Shown: positions 23,357-33,741 of the stretch, in pieces | How positions within the stretch are numbered: position 1 is the first letter of the stretch | Layout of the letters: every line of letters begins with the position of its first letter | NCBI GenBank assembly: GCA_030278955.1 | Contig: JAOANR010000003.1 | Span: forward strand, 57,591,628 to 57,655,627 | Origin: Hygrophila difformis | Lineage: Eukaryota; Streptophyta; Magnoliopsida; Lamiales; Acanthaceae | Length of the DNA: 64,000 bases | Direction: 5' to 3' | Made by a program: the position numbers and the translations under genes | Notes under the pieces: generated by a model | Databases searched by the model: none | What the model saw: the letters and a program-made list of their open reading frames with translations, nothing else | Told to the model about the DNA's origin: nothing

Positions 23357-23621
23357 AATTGCCAACAACTTCCTCACACCGCCGCAACACGTACAGAGCA
23401 AACAAAACACAGAAGAGAACTTGTCACCAAAAAAAAAAAACAGAAGAGAACTCGGAAATCCAAAGAAGACGACGTCCAACGGCGAACAATATGGCAAATA
23501 TATGAAATTACTTTTCTACCCTTAGAGTTAATCTCAATCGTCGATTTTTAAAGACAATCAACGGCTGTAAATGCCCACAGCACATCAAGTCAAAAAGGGT
23601 GATTGCACCCTAATGAAATTG

Positions 23622-23630
23622 TGGGGTGAT
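23622..23630. repeat. Right 9-bp target-site duplication of MULE copy 1
   Basis: TGGGGTGAT, identical to 11777-11785. Removing the element joins GGGGTTGGGGTGAT to AATCGAATCCCC. Confidence 0.9.
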
Positions 23631-24071
23631 AATCGAATCCCCAACCATAAATTGAAGGGAACATGACCATTAGGGAAATTTCCCATTCCCATAAAAAATT
23701 ACTTTTCAACTTGTATTTCATATATAGTATATTTTATATATATAAATACTCCCCGTAATTTAAAGAATAACATTGTATAATAAACATTATTCACTCAGTA
23801 AGTTTGATTCGATTTTTCAACACAATTACATAAGATAAAACTTAGTCAAGTGGGTTGTTAGATTCGTCTCATCACATAGTTTTATAATTTTTTTATATAA
23901 AATATGAGATATAACTCTTTAAAAATGTATATTAAGTTGTGTAAAAATAAGGAATGTTAACTTATAGTACCTGTTAAAATTGAAGTTTTAACTTTTTATA
24001 ATCTTACGAAACTCTCTATATACATTACATCTCATACTAATTTTATATAATCATCACAATATCATTATATG
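23631..24071. other. Intergenic AT-rich DNA between MULE and hAT MITE
   Basis: No gene was seen. Part of it (about 23820-23920, with TTAGATTCGTCTCATCACA) resembles the interior of the Stowaway-type elements elsewhere in the window and may be an older, decayed copy. Confidence 0.5.
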
Positions 24072-24511
24072 AAGTAGCGGATTTAAATGGGGGCTTGGGG
24101 CCGCCGCCCCCGAGTTCAATATTTTTTATTAATTTTTTATATAGCTACATATGTGTATTTTAGTTATGGTATAAACTATTTTTCTATAGTTTCGCTCCCC
24201 CGAACTCAAATTTTTGTCATAATTTTTGTATAGTTGTGTGAATTTTAGCTCTAATACAAGTATAATTTACGGAATAGGGAAAGACAAAGGGAAAAAATAA
24301 GGTACCATCTTTTGTTTGTGGGAAAGACAAAGGGAAAGACAAGTATAATTTAGCTATAATAGAAGTATATTTTTTTTGGCTACTATATAAAGTTGTAACT
24401 AGACTAGGGAACTTGTTTTTTATCCTAGCAGAAGCAAATTTTTATTCGATATACGGGTTATAGTATTAGAGCTTGCCCCCGACCTTAATTAAGATTCTGC
24501 GTCCGCCATTG
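24072..24511. mobile_element. hAT-type MITE, 440 bp
   Basis: ATTATATG occurs on both sides (24064-24071 and 24512-24519), an 8-bp target duplication typical of hAT elements. The ends AAGTAGCGGA and, in reverse, CAATGGCGGA match imperfectly, followed on both sides by a GGGGGC-rich stretch. The inside has no coding capacity and contains a small duplicated GGGAAAGACAAAGGGAAA tract. Confidence 0.75.
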
Positions 24512-25121
24512 ATTATATGTACTCCAAATTTATTCTTCACATATACTCTCTATATACATTATTTTTATTAAGAATAAAACATGACCGAAAATACTTTCAA
24601 AATACCCATTCGAACGTTGTTGGTTGTAATTACTTATGACAATTCAATTCATGATGTGACATCTAACTATAATATTTATGAAATTACGTTTGGCATCATG
24701 TAAAACGAAACCCATTATGTCAATTTAAAACTAGATAGTCTGAGGAGAAACGAGAAAATCGATTAAACAAAACACAAGAAAGATTATGCAGGAACAAATA
24801 TTGTCCATAAAAACATAATGGTTCGATCTAATTGTGGTTCAACATTTTAACTACTTTTAAATATTACTACAACTTTAGCTTATTATTGTATCACAATATC
24901 ATCCTTCAATAATTCAAGAGGGCGTTAAAAAAGATACGGTTTGGGTGCAGCTGGCTGCATGTGCAGTTGTGAGAGAGGGGGCTTTTTTGTGATGCACGTA
25001 CATTAAAATTGTGATGACTGCAATCATTTCTGTGATAAATACTGTATTAGGTTTCTTCTGATAACACTCACATCCCAAAGATGAATTATTCTATAACATT
25101 TTGCACACTTTTTAAATACTA

Positions 25122-25381
25122 CTCCCTCCGTTTTGCTAAAATTGAAACGTTTGAAAATTGGGTACTATTCACATACGCATTTTGACTTAAAGTTTTATCA
25201 TAGTTATACTAGTTTAAATATAATCAAGTGAGATCTTGTTAGATTCGTCTCATGGAGTAGTTTTTAAGTATCGAACTTTTAAAAGTTTTACTAATACCGA
25301 ACTTGAGTTATTAATGATTTAAAATGTGCATTGGACTGCGTGCACTGTGGGTCCGTTTCAATTTTCTAAAAATGGAGGAAG
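25122..25381. mobile_element. Stowaway-type MITE, 260 bp
   Basis: It starts CTCCCTCCGTTTTGCTAAAA and ends, in reverse, CTTCCTCCATTTTTAGAAAA, with AATTGAAACG following on both sides and TA target duplications at 25120-25121 and 25382-25383. This is the standard Stowaway (Tc1/mariner) terminus. Confidence 0.88.
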
Positions 25382-25383
25382 TA

Positions 25384-27427
25384 CTATATACAAATTCCTA
25401 TTTTTACCACATTGTCTCAAATAAATGTTATAGGAATTGAGAAACTTGTATATTTAGGATTTAGGAATTGATGATGAGGGAGTAAGCTTTTATTTAATTG
25501 GGAGATTTAACACACCCACATGCATGATGTTGATTTAGTGGGATATGATTGTTATATTTAATTAGCCGGATAAATTCCATCTCATCGATTTGGCCAAAAC
25601 TATAATCACAGCAAATAAGATTAATAATATCGATCCATAATTAATGATGATGATGATGATGGGTTTTATCCTACAAAGTGAATATGAAATTAGGTTGGAT
25701 AAATTAGTTTATTAATATAATCTTTCAAGTGAACACTCCCAAATATATCAAATTAGTTAAATAATAGTCTACTCCATATACACAGTACATATATGCTTAC
25801 ATATGCAGGGGTTGGCAGCATATACAATATAGATATCATTCTTGAAGTGCTTTTATAATTAGTAGCTTAGCTTTAATAGTATCTATTATGCAATTGCTTT
25901 TTGTTTGTTGTAGCTTTATTCCATTGAGGGGCCTTGGTGCTAAGTGCACAACCCCCTTTTTGCAAAGAAAAAACAAAAATTGCTAAGAATAACAAGATCG
26001 GTACAAACAAGATTTCCCATTTCAACCCTAAGAATACTTTAACCCTTTAAATCCTTTGTCTCTGCCTTATATTGGACAAATGGCAATGCATGAGGGCTTA
26101 CCTTCGCATTTATTCCCTTGTAAAATAAAAGGGGATAAAGGTTTCTGAGCAAAAAAATGGAAAAACAAATATAGAATAAGTTAAAGCAATTGTTTTTCAC
26201 ATTATCATTTATGCATATCTTTTCATTTTTTTGAACGAAATGATAAAATCCATTAAAAAGTTATAAACAGTGCAATTACAAGAACTAAAACCTTCAAATT
26301 AAAAAGAATTTGAACATTCAAACCAACAACTTTATAAAGAGAAATTTGTGTTAATTTTCCCACCTTCGCTTTCTTTATTTGTTTGTTGTGCACATTTGCC
26401 AGAAGTACTGTGGTATGGAGTATATTATATAGTTTATTTGTACTGTATATTTAAATGGTAAGGAGGCATATGGGACCTTTCTGCTGTCATGACTATGGGC
26501 AGCCGAAATTTATTCAAAATTTGGAGTCTAATGGCTTAAAAGCAGTATTTAATTACTTCAATATTTGGATGGAGAAGAGAATCAAGAGTTAAGACAAACT
26601 ATGAACTTTTCTTTTAATTACTTCAATCTAGGTGTTCTTTTTTTTTTTAAAAAATAATTTTTTCAGATAATCTTTTTTATTAGTATTTGTTTCAAGTATT
26701 GTGAATGGTTAAATTTGGCACCATTCTTGAATTCACTGAGACATCCAAACCCTAAGTATGCATGTATTGCACGCAGTCCATAATTAAATATGGAACTACC
26801 TGCAGTTCAGTGGTTGGGCTTAATGTTTAATTCTCCAGTGGAAATATATGAGTTATGTCATCGGAAGTGAAGGCCCAATAATTTCTTAACGATGAATGGA
26901 TCTTGTTTCAGGGCAGAGTGTTCGTAATTGACTTATTGTGTGGGGCATATTTCTCCATTCATTTCTCCTTTTGTCTCCTACCTACATACATTAAACCAAA
27001 CACTACTCCAAACTGCATTATGGGTAGATCATAAATATTCTAAAAAGGTCTTATAAATCATCTGATATGTTCAACACATCAGAACTAGATGCTGAACTTG
27101 AGCTTCAGCCTTCAGTGCCACTGCCATATTAATCGAGCTCCATTCGTATTCATATTTTGACTAAAAAAAGAGAGGTTATTTTGCTTAAAGAAATATCCGA
27201 CCCACTTCTATTATCTATGATCAAATTTCAGTCCTAATTTTCTACCCTTTTAAACCAAAGAAGTCCAAGGCCAAGAAAAATAACCTCGTCCTATGATGCA
27301 AGATTTCCATTGGGATTGGATCAAACATGGAGCACAATTACAGCAGTATTGTAATATAATCATTAGAGAGCAAAAAAATCTGAACAAACCACAGAAAACA
27401 GAGGCAAAATATAGCACAAAGAAAATC
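25384..27427. other. Intergenic region without genes
   Basis: About 2 kb of AT-rich DNA. A short GATGATGATGATGATGATG microsatellite lies near 25646. I see no ORF with family features. The last 200 bases should hold the 3' end of the PAM68 transcript. Confidence 0.6.
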
Positions 27428-28027
27428 CTACTTCTTCTTGGAACCCCCACCCCAGATTGATTCCCAGAAAACAGGCCAATTCTTCTGAGCCTCATTCCAA
27501 CCCAAGAGTGAGCCTTCCCTCAAAGGATCCCAACTTGCCGACACAATTCCATAGCTCACTCCTAGAAGGGCTGTCCCAAAAAAGACAAACGACACGATGA
27601 CGGGTAACCAAGTGGGAATATCGATTTTCAGCCCAACTTTGAGGTAGTAAAAGAATGGGAAGAACAGCAAGCCAATGAAGAGTGGGGTTCCTACAGAGAT
27701 TGCCATTCTGCTCATCATACGGTTTGTCACAATCTCTGGAATAACCCCTTCCTCCCTGCTGTCGTTTTCCTCATCCTCCACTTCATCTTCTTCCTCATCA
27801 CTGTCGTATTTCTTTCTTGATTTCTTGGACTTCTTGGCCTTCTTTGGGGTGGGCCCGAAGCCTTTGGGAGAGTTTAGTGTGGCCGAGACTGGATTGAGGT
27901 GGATTAGGAAGGATTGGGATTTGCTGAGTGTTGGAAGAAGGGTTGGGAATTGAGTTCTTTGTTTTGGGGAGAGGAGTGAAGGTGGAAATGGGAAAGGAGA
28001 GGCTCTTACGTTGGTGTAGACTCCCAT
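27428..28027 (-). CDS. PAM68: PAM68, chloroplast photosystem II assembly factor
   Basis: A single-exon gene of 199 aa. The first about 50 residues are rich in Ser, Pro and Thr and poor in acidic residues, as in a chloroplast transit peptide (MGVYTNVRASPFPFPPSLLS). Next comes a Lys-rich then acidic stretch (KKAKKSKKSRKKYDSDEEED, about 62-87). Two membrane segments follow (about 118-133 and 141-163) in the conserved DUF3464/PAM68 core, with MMSRMAISVGTPLFIGL between the acidic stretch and the first segment. The C-terminus LREGSLLGWNEAQKNWP is family-typical. PAM68 is a thylakoid protein needed for early photosystem II assembly and chlorophyll loading of core subunits. The ATG at 28027 is used because the transit peptide begins there. 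Confidence 0.93.
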   Translation of the reverse strand: MGVYTNVRASPFPFPPSLLSPKQRTQFPTLLPTLSKSQSFLIHLNPVSATLNSPKGFGPTPKKAKKSKKSRKKYDSDEEEDEVEDEENDSREEGVIPEIVTNRMMSRMAISVGTPLFIGLLFFPFFYYLKVGLKIDIPTWLPVIVSFVFFGTALLGVSYGIVSASWDPLREGSLLGWNEAQKNWPVFWESIWGGGSKKK

Positions 28028-28787
28028 GATTTGTAGCTAAGGGGGTTTCCTTAGAATTTTGTGTATTTTGAAATGGTTGGATGAAAGGAAGTCCTTAGAA
28101 TTGGTAGCAAAAGAGAAGCCTTATCTGGTTCAGACATGCGTACATTTACCAAGATACCCCTAAATCAATTTTGATGGCTATGTACTTGTGTATATAACCC
28201 CAACCCCAACCCCCATATCTCAGAAGATCCCTTCTCCTAACTAGTAAATGTCCTAAATATGAAGGAAGCAATTACGTTAGCAGTTAGCACGCTGTGGTTT
28301 CTAATAGGAGATACTTTCCTTTTGGCCCCAAGTAAACGTGAGGAAATATCATTGATGCTACCCAGCGTCCACTAATATGATCGATCAGCTGTACAACTAG
28401 CAAGGATGATATTTCATTGATCTAAGCTAGGAAAGTTCTACTAGTTCAATTCAAAGTAATTGTCATGGCATATTGGCATGTAATAATTGTCAGAAATATT
28501 TCACTCACAGATGAATGGATTTAAGCAGGAAAAGAAGTAACAGGAACACTGAAATCCACTTACTATATATGTTCATAAGTAGCTATATTAGTATATGCTT
28601 GATCATGAAAGCTGCTTGTATATCACATGGCCTCTACCAAGCTCAAATTATTCTGATTTAAGATACCGATTTCATGCCCAATAATTCTGCATCATCTAGA
28701 TTTAATATAACCACCAAACAGCAGAGTAGCAAGAAAGCCTCAAAGACCCTTTACCTTGGACAGAAATATGAACTGCGAACCAGTTTG

Positions 28788-30363
28788 TCAAGTTTTAGTT
28801 GATGAGATCCCAAACCGACTCCTAAGTGATTCAATGCCTTTCTCGGAAGTCTTTGCAAGCTCAGGGATTGATACTTTGCAAACTGAAGAAACCATGCCAT
28901 CATCAGAAATGAACATAAAATAAAATGTTAGGTTTTACAGGGTGAAGAGATTATATCCGGAATTGTCAAACAAATTGCACGGGACACAAAAGATATTGTG
29001 GAGTCGACTAAAATGATGACAGGATTATTGTTCGACTTCAAGTGTGGTCAATCAAGGATAAATGAGGGTCGGTAGGATTCTTACTAAGGAGTAGGAACTT
29101 ACGTCGAGATGCAGTGAGCTGTGCTTCTGCTATAAACTCTGTATATGAAGTCTGGAAAAAACTTGTCATTTTAGATTAGATATCACGGTATTGGAGTTTT
29201 TATCGCAGCAATATTAGTTGTTAAGGTATTAATTTTCTGAATCAAGTAACCGACAAACCTTCATTGCTTTTCGACCTTCATTGACTTGATCCGACATGTT
29301 CTTATATTCTTTCTCTGCTTCATCCATTACTTGCTGGCAGGCTTGAGTCTGAATCTGTTTCAGTAAAAAGGTGTGGATAACTTTCTTCTTTAAGAGAACA
29401 GCGAGTGCTGAAACCACAAGATGTTAAAATGGTTCTCATGCCAAGAATTTGGAGATGGACTGCTCTAGAAGATGACATTCACACCTTGACACCAAATGAG
29501 CATCATTTGAGATCAACAAACGGTTTAGGCTTCCATAATAGATGCTATATAAGTGTCAATTAGTTGAAATCTCTCATTAGAGAACAAAATGAAAAGGAAA
29601 TTCCTATGCAACACAAATATTGCACTACTCGATGGATATGCAAGCATTCAGAAGTCAGATGAATGTTATGGTTTCTGATAACCTATCAAACTCCTACCAA
29701 ATGCATGAGTTTCAGCTGTTTATCAATGCTAGTATGCTACCTGAATTAGTACTATGGAAATTAACAGAAACATAAAAAAATATGAATCACGAATCAAAGT
29801 AAATATCCAGTAATTTGTCAAACGATAATCACGTCACTACCATCAGAAATAATAAACTAAGTACATATTTCCGTCCGAAAATGAAAAGAAAAAATGAATA
29901 GAGATATACGGTATTCAACTATGAATTCTATGAGATACAGCATACAGGAAGATCAATATAGAACAACCTTTAACCGCTTCTGAAGGCGACAGCGAGACGC
30001 CTCAATATCCTTCAAAATCTCAGAATGCGATCTTTCCCTTTGGCGCTTGATCGAGTCCAGATTAGTTGACGCCAGATCCTTCAGATCGGAAATCGTGTTT
30101 ACGCTTTTCAGCGACGGGGAGAATCCAGCAGGTTGCATCCGTTTCGATTTCGACGCACCCGCGGTGTTGTTTTTGCTGCTTTTCGTCAACGACTTGGCAA
30201 TATCAGGGAATCCATCGAAATTGAAACTGAATTGCACAGCGGGAGATTCCGCCGGCGATAGAGTGGGACTTCCCGCCTGCGCCGCCGCAGCTGGCTTCGC
30301 CGATGGAGGAGATGCTAGAAACGCTCCCGCTGCTGTTGATTTCCTCGTTGATCTCCTCCTCAT
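28788..30363 (-). CDS. Conserved plant protein of unknown function, helical, 4 exons, 211 aa
   Basis: Exons are 29968-30363, 29259-29354, 29103-29151 and 28788-28882 (636 nt). The N-terminus is Arg/Ala/Ser-rich (MRRRSTRKSTAAGAFLASPP). From about residue 90 a long charged helix runs to the end: SDLKDLASTNLDSIKRQRER, ACQQVMDEAEKEYKNMSDQV, AEAQLTASRLCKVSIPELAK, ending GISSTKT. The pattern fits a coiled-coil nuclear or chromosome-associated protein. I cannot assign it to a named family. No signal peptide or membrane segment is seen. It lies 760 nt upstream (by strand) of PAM68, and its 5' end is 487 nt from the stop of the resistance gene. Confidence 0.82.
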
Positions 30364-30849
30364 CTCTCAGTCTCAGAGTGCGAAATATCAGAACTTAAAG
30401 ACGCGCCAAATTTCACAGATTGAAAATGTCAAAAAAACAAAAGAAAAAAATTGAATTATACTAGCGGAAGGCGGAAAGCTTCTGTGACAAGCAACACCAC
30501 TGCACCGCCACCATTCCGTTACGTATGGTTTTGCTTCATTTCAAAATTTATTGATCAATAAATGGCTAACATTTAGTAACATTTTATTTCACTGATACTG
30601 ATTCTATTTTGTGAAATTGCATTCTTTAGAATATTGCCAATAAAAAGTTACTATTACAAATTCAATAAAGTAGCACATTTAAAAGGTTAAAATACAAGAG
30701 AGAAACACAAAATTCATCACTGGCTTGGAAGTTTATTTGCAAGAGGCATTATTCGATGGAAGTATATTACTATTGAATAACATGTACTATGATGCAGCAA
30801 ATGCAACAAAAACTGGAGAATAATTAAGGTATAAATCCGGAGAAGAAAT

Positions 30850-33582
30850 TTAAACTCCATAAAGGGTTGAGGAAGTTCGATCATAGACTTTGCTTGGGAT
30901 GAGTTTCAGCTTCGATGAAACAGCAATGCAGTCATCTGAATAGATATTACTGATGAGTTCTTCCGATACATGTTTCAGCTGAAGCGTCCGCAGGTTTTGA
31001 AGATTTTCAACTCCCTTGGGAACCCGTTTCATCTTCTTGCAATTATTTATGAACATCCTTACAAGATTTGGCATCGCTCCATCGCGGATTACGATCTCAG
31101 CCAATTCCGGGAAATGACCGAGATGCAAATCCTCAAGCCGCGGGAAGCCTGTGGGGAAACACAATTGCTTCTTTTCATGGCTGCAGGCGTTGATCAAAGT
31201 GAGGCGCTCAAGGACCGGGAGTTCACTCAAGCACGGAATGGGATCGTCGGTCAGTTGGCTCCAGTGCAAGTGCAAACACATTACATTGCGAAGTAAACCG
31301 AACCAACGAGGAATGTCCGTTAATCTCCCTGCCAGAGTGAGTTTCCTGAGGACTGAAGGAGCGGACGATAAACGTTCCACTTTGAGGTACTCATTCTCGT
31401 CTTTTGCTACGAGGAGAAGGTGGTGCAGCCCTTTCATTTTCTCAATAGAGGCGCACAGGGGAATCCCATCGTCTTCTTTCAGATTTGTCAGCCCGAGTCT
31501 TCTGAGCTGTGTCAACTTCCCAAGACCTTTTACTATGTCCGGATTTGCCATGAGGCAATTCACAACCTGTAAGTGTTGTAACTTCACGATGGAATCTGGA
31601 CCCTTCATTCCTTTTATGTAGTAAAATACTTCTTCATCAGACCCAGCATAGATGAGAAGATGCCTCAGATTTCGCAGCTTCCCAATCTCTGTGGGAAGCT
31701 CCTTTATCCGTGTTCTTCTGATGTCGAGTGTCTGCAGATTCCGCAGCCTGCTTATAGACAGAGGAAGCTCACTGATCTTGGTCCTTTTTAGGCCCAGATA
31801 TCGAAGGTTGAACAACTTACCCAAAGTTTTCGGTAAGTTATCAACTGGAGCACCGATCAACTCCAACACTCTCAACAATCTAAGTTTCTGCAAAATATTG
31901 TCCATGGGGAAGGTGTCTTGATTTTTAACGAAGGCGTGGAAAGAACGAAGATATCGCATGTCCTGCTCCGGATGAGGCAATGATTCAACAGCATGAAGAG
32001 ATATTCGTCGCGCCTTGATTTCAGCCTCCAGATCTTGTGGTGCACAGACAGCCAAGAAGTGCTCTTTGTCGGACACAAAACGCGCAATCTCCCACATGAG
32101 ATCGTGTAGCTTGCAGAGCTTTGGCCTCAACAAACTGTCGTGCTTCTGAACTTGAAGAAGATTCCGGTGGATTAATTCTCTCAAGTAGTTCTTGCCTACT
32201 TCTTCAGCGGGAAGACCTTTTTGTACCTCCAAAAACCCTTCAGCCATCCACGTCCTGATCAGGCGTCCGGCGCCAACCCAATGCTCGATTGGAAAGCAGC
32301 AACAGTACAGAAAACAGTTCTTCAGAAAATACGGCAGCTCCTTGAAGCTAAGCAACAAGATTGTTTTCACCTCATCTAGCAAAGGGTTCTCACTTATATG
32401 CCAGTTTAGACTGTTGTAGACTTCACGCCATTTTAGTTCTGTCCTATCCTTTGAAGCCATTAAGCCACCAAGCGCAAGAATAGCAAGCGGCAGACCGCCA
32501 CACTTTTCGACCAGAATCGAAGCTATATACTCGAGATCCGGCGGACAAGCTTCGCCGCAGAAGGCCTTCTTGTTGAACAGAGTCATTGCCTCATCCCCTG
32601 CCAATGGCTTACAACGGAGTATATGGCTTCCTGCGCCGTATGGGTAGCATGCAATGTCTTCCTTGCGGGTTGTGATTATTATCCTGCTTCCATTTTTGTG
32701 ATCTGGAAGGGCAACGCTCACCTGCTTCCACAGAATATTGCACCATACATCATCAAGAACAATTAAGTATCTTTTACCTTCCAGCAAGTTGACGATGGTT
32801 TCCACCAGCTGTTTGTAATTTGTCTCTGAGAGGGGAAGCGAGGCGGATTTCGCATTCGATAACTCGTTGATTATCGATTTGAGGAGATCTTCGATCATGT
32901 AATTCTGGGAAATGGAAACCCAGGCGAAGCAATCGAAGGATTTCTTCACGGCACGGCTGTTGTAGGCGTGAGCAGCTAGGGTTGTTTTCCCGGAGCCACC
33001 CATGCCGACGATGGACGCGACGGACCGCTGCTTCTCTCCGTGGATCAACCAATTCAACAGCTGGCTGCTTTCCTCCTCAATTCCGACGAGAGCAGTGGCG
33101 TCGACGAAGAAGGACGTTTCCCCAATATTTTGTGCATAATTGAGGGAGTGATGCGAGCTAGGGATTTGGTCCCTGTGACTGAGATCGTACCGCTTGCTCC
33201 TCTTGGCGATTTCCTTGATTTCCTGTTTGAATTCCTTCAATTGAGCCACCGTCTGGTAGCGCTTCCACATCTCCCTGGGGAAAACCGCAGCTCGCCGGAG
33301 GCACCCAAGGAATCCTTCACGTTTGACGCTGCACAAATGGTAGAGAAACTCATCCAACACGTCTTCCGCCTTGAGCGCCGCATCCCTGACCTGCGCGACC
33401 CAGCAGCAGAGACCTTCGTTCCCGTCCTTGTAGCGCTCGGCGTCCCTGAGGAAGGACTGCATGCTGTCCAATTCGAGCTTGATTTTAGAAACCTGTTGGC
33501 GGACTCCTTCAAAGTCGAAGCCAGGGGAGTAAAGGATGAAATCAATAGTGAGTTTGAGGACCTCCACAGCAGCTTCCGCCAT
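30850..33582 (-). CDS. CC-NB-LRR disease resistance protein, RPM1-like
   Basis: A single-exon gene of 910 aa from the ATG at 33582, where the family's N-terminus MAEAAVEVLKLTIDF begins. Coiled-coil domain about 1-150 with the EDVID-type motif AEDVLDEF. NB-ARC about 165-490: P-loop GMGGSGKTTLA, RNBS-A FDCFAWVSISQNY, kinase-2 KRYLIVLDDVW, RNBS-B GSRIIITTRK, GLPL as CGGLPLAILAL, and the MHD site as KLHDLMWEIA (Leu-His-Asp). LRRs follow from about 540 (LGKLFNLRYLGLKRTKISEL and similar repeats) to the C-terminus. Such proteins are cytoplasmic or membrane-associated immune receptors that trigger cell death on effector perception. All motifs are intact and the frame is unbroken, so it looks functional. 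The frame stays open upstream to an ATG at 33741, which would add 53 residues lacking family similarity. Confidence 0.94.
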   Translation of the reverse strand: MAEAAVEVLKLTIDFILYSPGFDFEGVRQQVSKIKLELDSMQSFLRDAERYKDGNEGLCCWVAQVRDAALKAEDVLDEFLYHLCSVKREGFLGCLRRAAVFPREMWKRYQTVAQLKEFKQEIKEIAKRSKRYDLSHRDQIPSSHHSLNYAQNIGETSFFVDATALVGIEEESSQLLNWLIHGEKQRSVASIVGMGGSGKTTLAAHAYNSRAVKKSFDCFAWVSISQNYMIEDLLKSIINELSNAKSASLPLSETNYKQLVETIVNLLEGKRYLIVLDDVWCNILWKQVSVALPDHKNGSRIIITTRKEDIACYPYGAGSHILRCKPLAGDEAMTLFNKKAFCGEACPPDLEYIASILVEKCGGLPLAILALGGLMASKDRTELKWREVYNSLNWHISENPLLDEVKTILLLSFKELPYFLKNCFLYCCCFPIEHWVGAGRLIRTWMAEGFLEVQKGLPAEEVGKNYLRELIHRNLLQVQKHDSLLRPKLCKLHDLMWEIARFVSDKEHFLAVCAPQDLEAEIKARRISLHAVESLPHPEQDMRYLRSFHAFVKNQDTFPMDNILQKLRLLRVLELIGAPVDNLPKTLGKLFNLRYLGLKRTKISELPLSISRLRNLQTLDIRRTRIKELPTEIGKLRNLRHLLIYAGSDEEVFYYIKGMKGPDSIVKLQHLQVVNCLMANPDIVKGLGKLTQLRRLGLTNLKEDDGIPLCASIEKMKGLHHLLLVAKDENEYLKVERLSSAPSVLRKLTLAGRLTDIPRWFGLLRNVMCLHLHWSQLTDDPIPCLSELPVLERLTLINACSHEKKQLCFPTGFPRLEDLHLGHFPELAEIVIRDGAMPNLVRMFINNCKKMKRVPKGVENLQNLRTLQLKHVSEELISNIYSDDCIAVSSKLKLIPSKVYDRTSSTLYGV

Positions 33583-33640
33583 GATGTTTCCGGGATCGAG
33601 CCGAGGCGTTCGGAATTTCTCAGCAGCAGGCCAGGGAGCG

Positions 33641-33665
33641 GAGAAGAGAAGAGAAGAGAAGAGAA
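33641..33665. repeat. GAGAA microsatellite in the resistance gene leader
   Basis: Five tandem GAGAA units lie 59 nt upstream of the chosen start codon, in what should be the 5' untranslated region or promoter. Confidence 0.9.
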
Positions 33666-33741
33666 ATGAATGATTAGGGTATGATTGATGCTGAGAATAA
33701 TGGCAGTTTTGAGTGGGATATGAGTAGGAGTGGGAAGCCAT

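Larger units (their letters stand above)
11786..23621 (-). mobile_element. Complete Mutator-like element carrying transposase, Ulp1-like protease and two unknown genes (copy 1)
   Basis: The element is 11,836 bp, bounded by TGGGGTGAT on both sides. Its left boundary is confirmed by the second copy, which shares sequence from the same GGGTCCGGTTATGG onward with unrelated DNA before it. All four genes lie on the minus strand: transposase nearest the right end, then the Ulp1-like gene, then two small genes. Terminal inverted repeats are weak: a GGTGC.AT near-palindrome lies exactly 12 bp inside each end. The presence of a Ulp1 gene recalls the Arabidopsis KAONASHI-type MULEs. Non-coding parts are packed with a TTTTCAGCGAT motif. 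All four reading frames are open, so the element may be autonomous. Confidence 0.92.
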
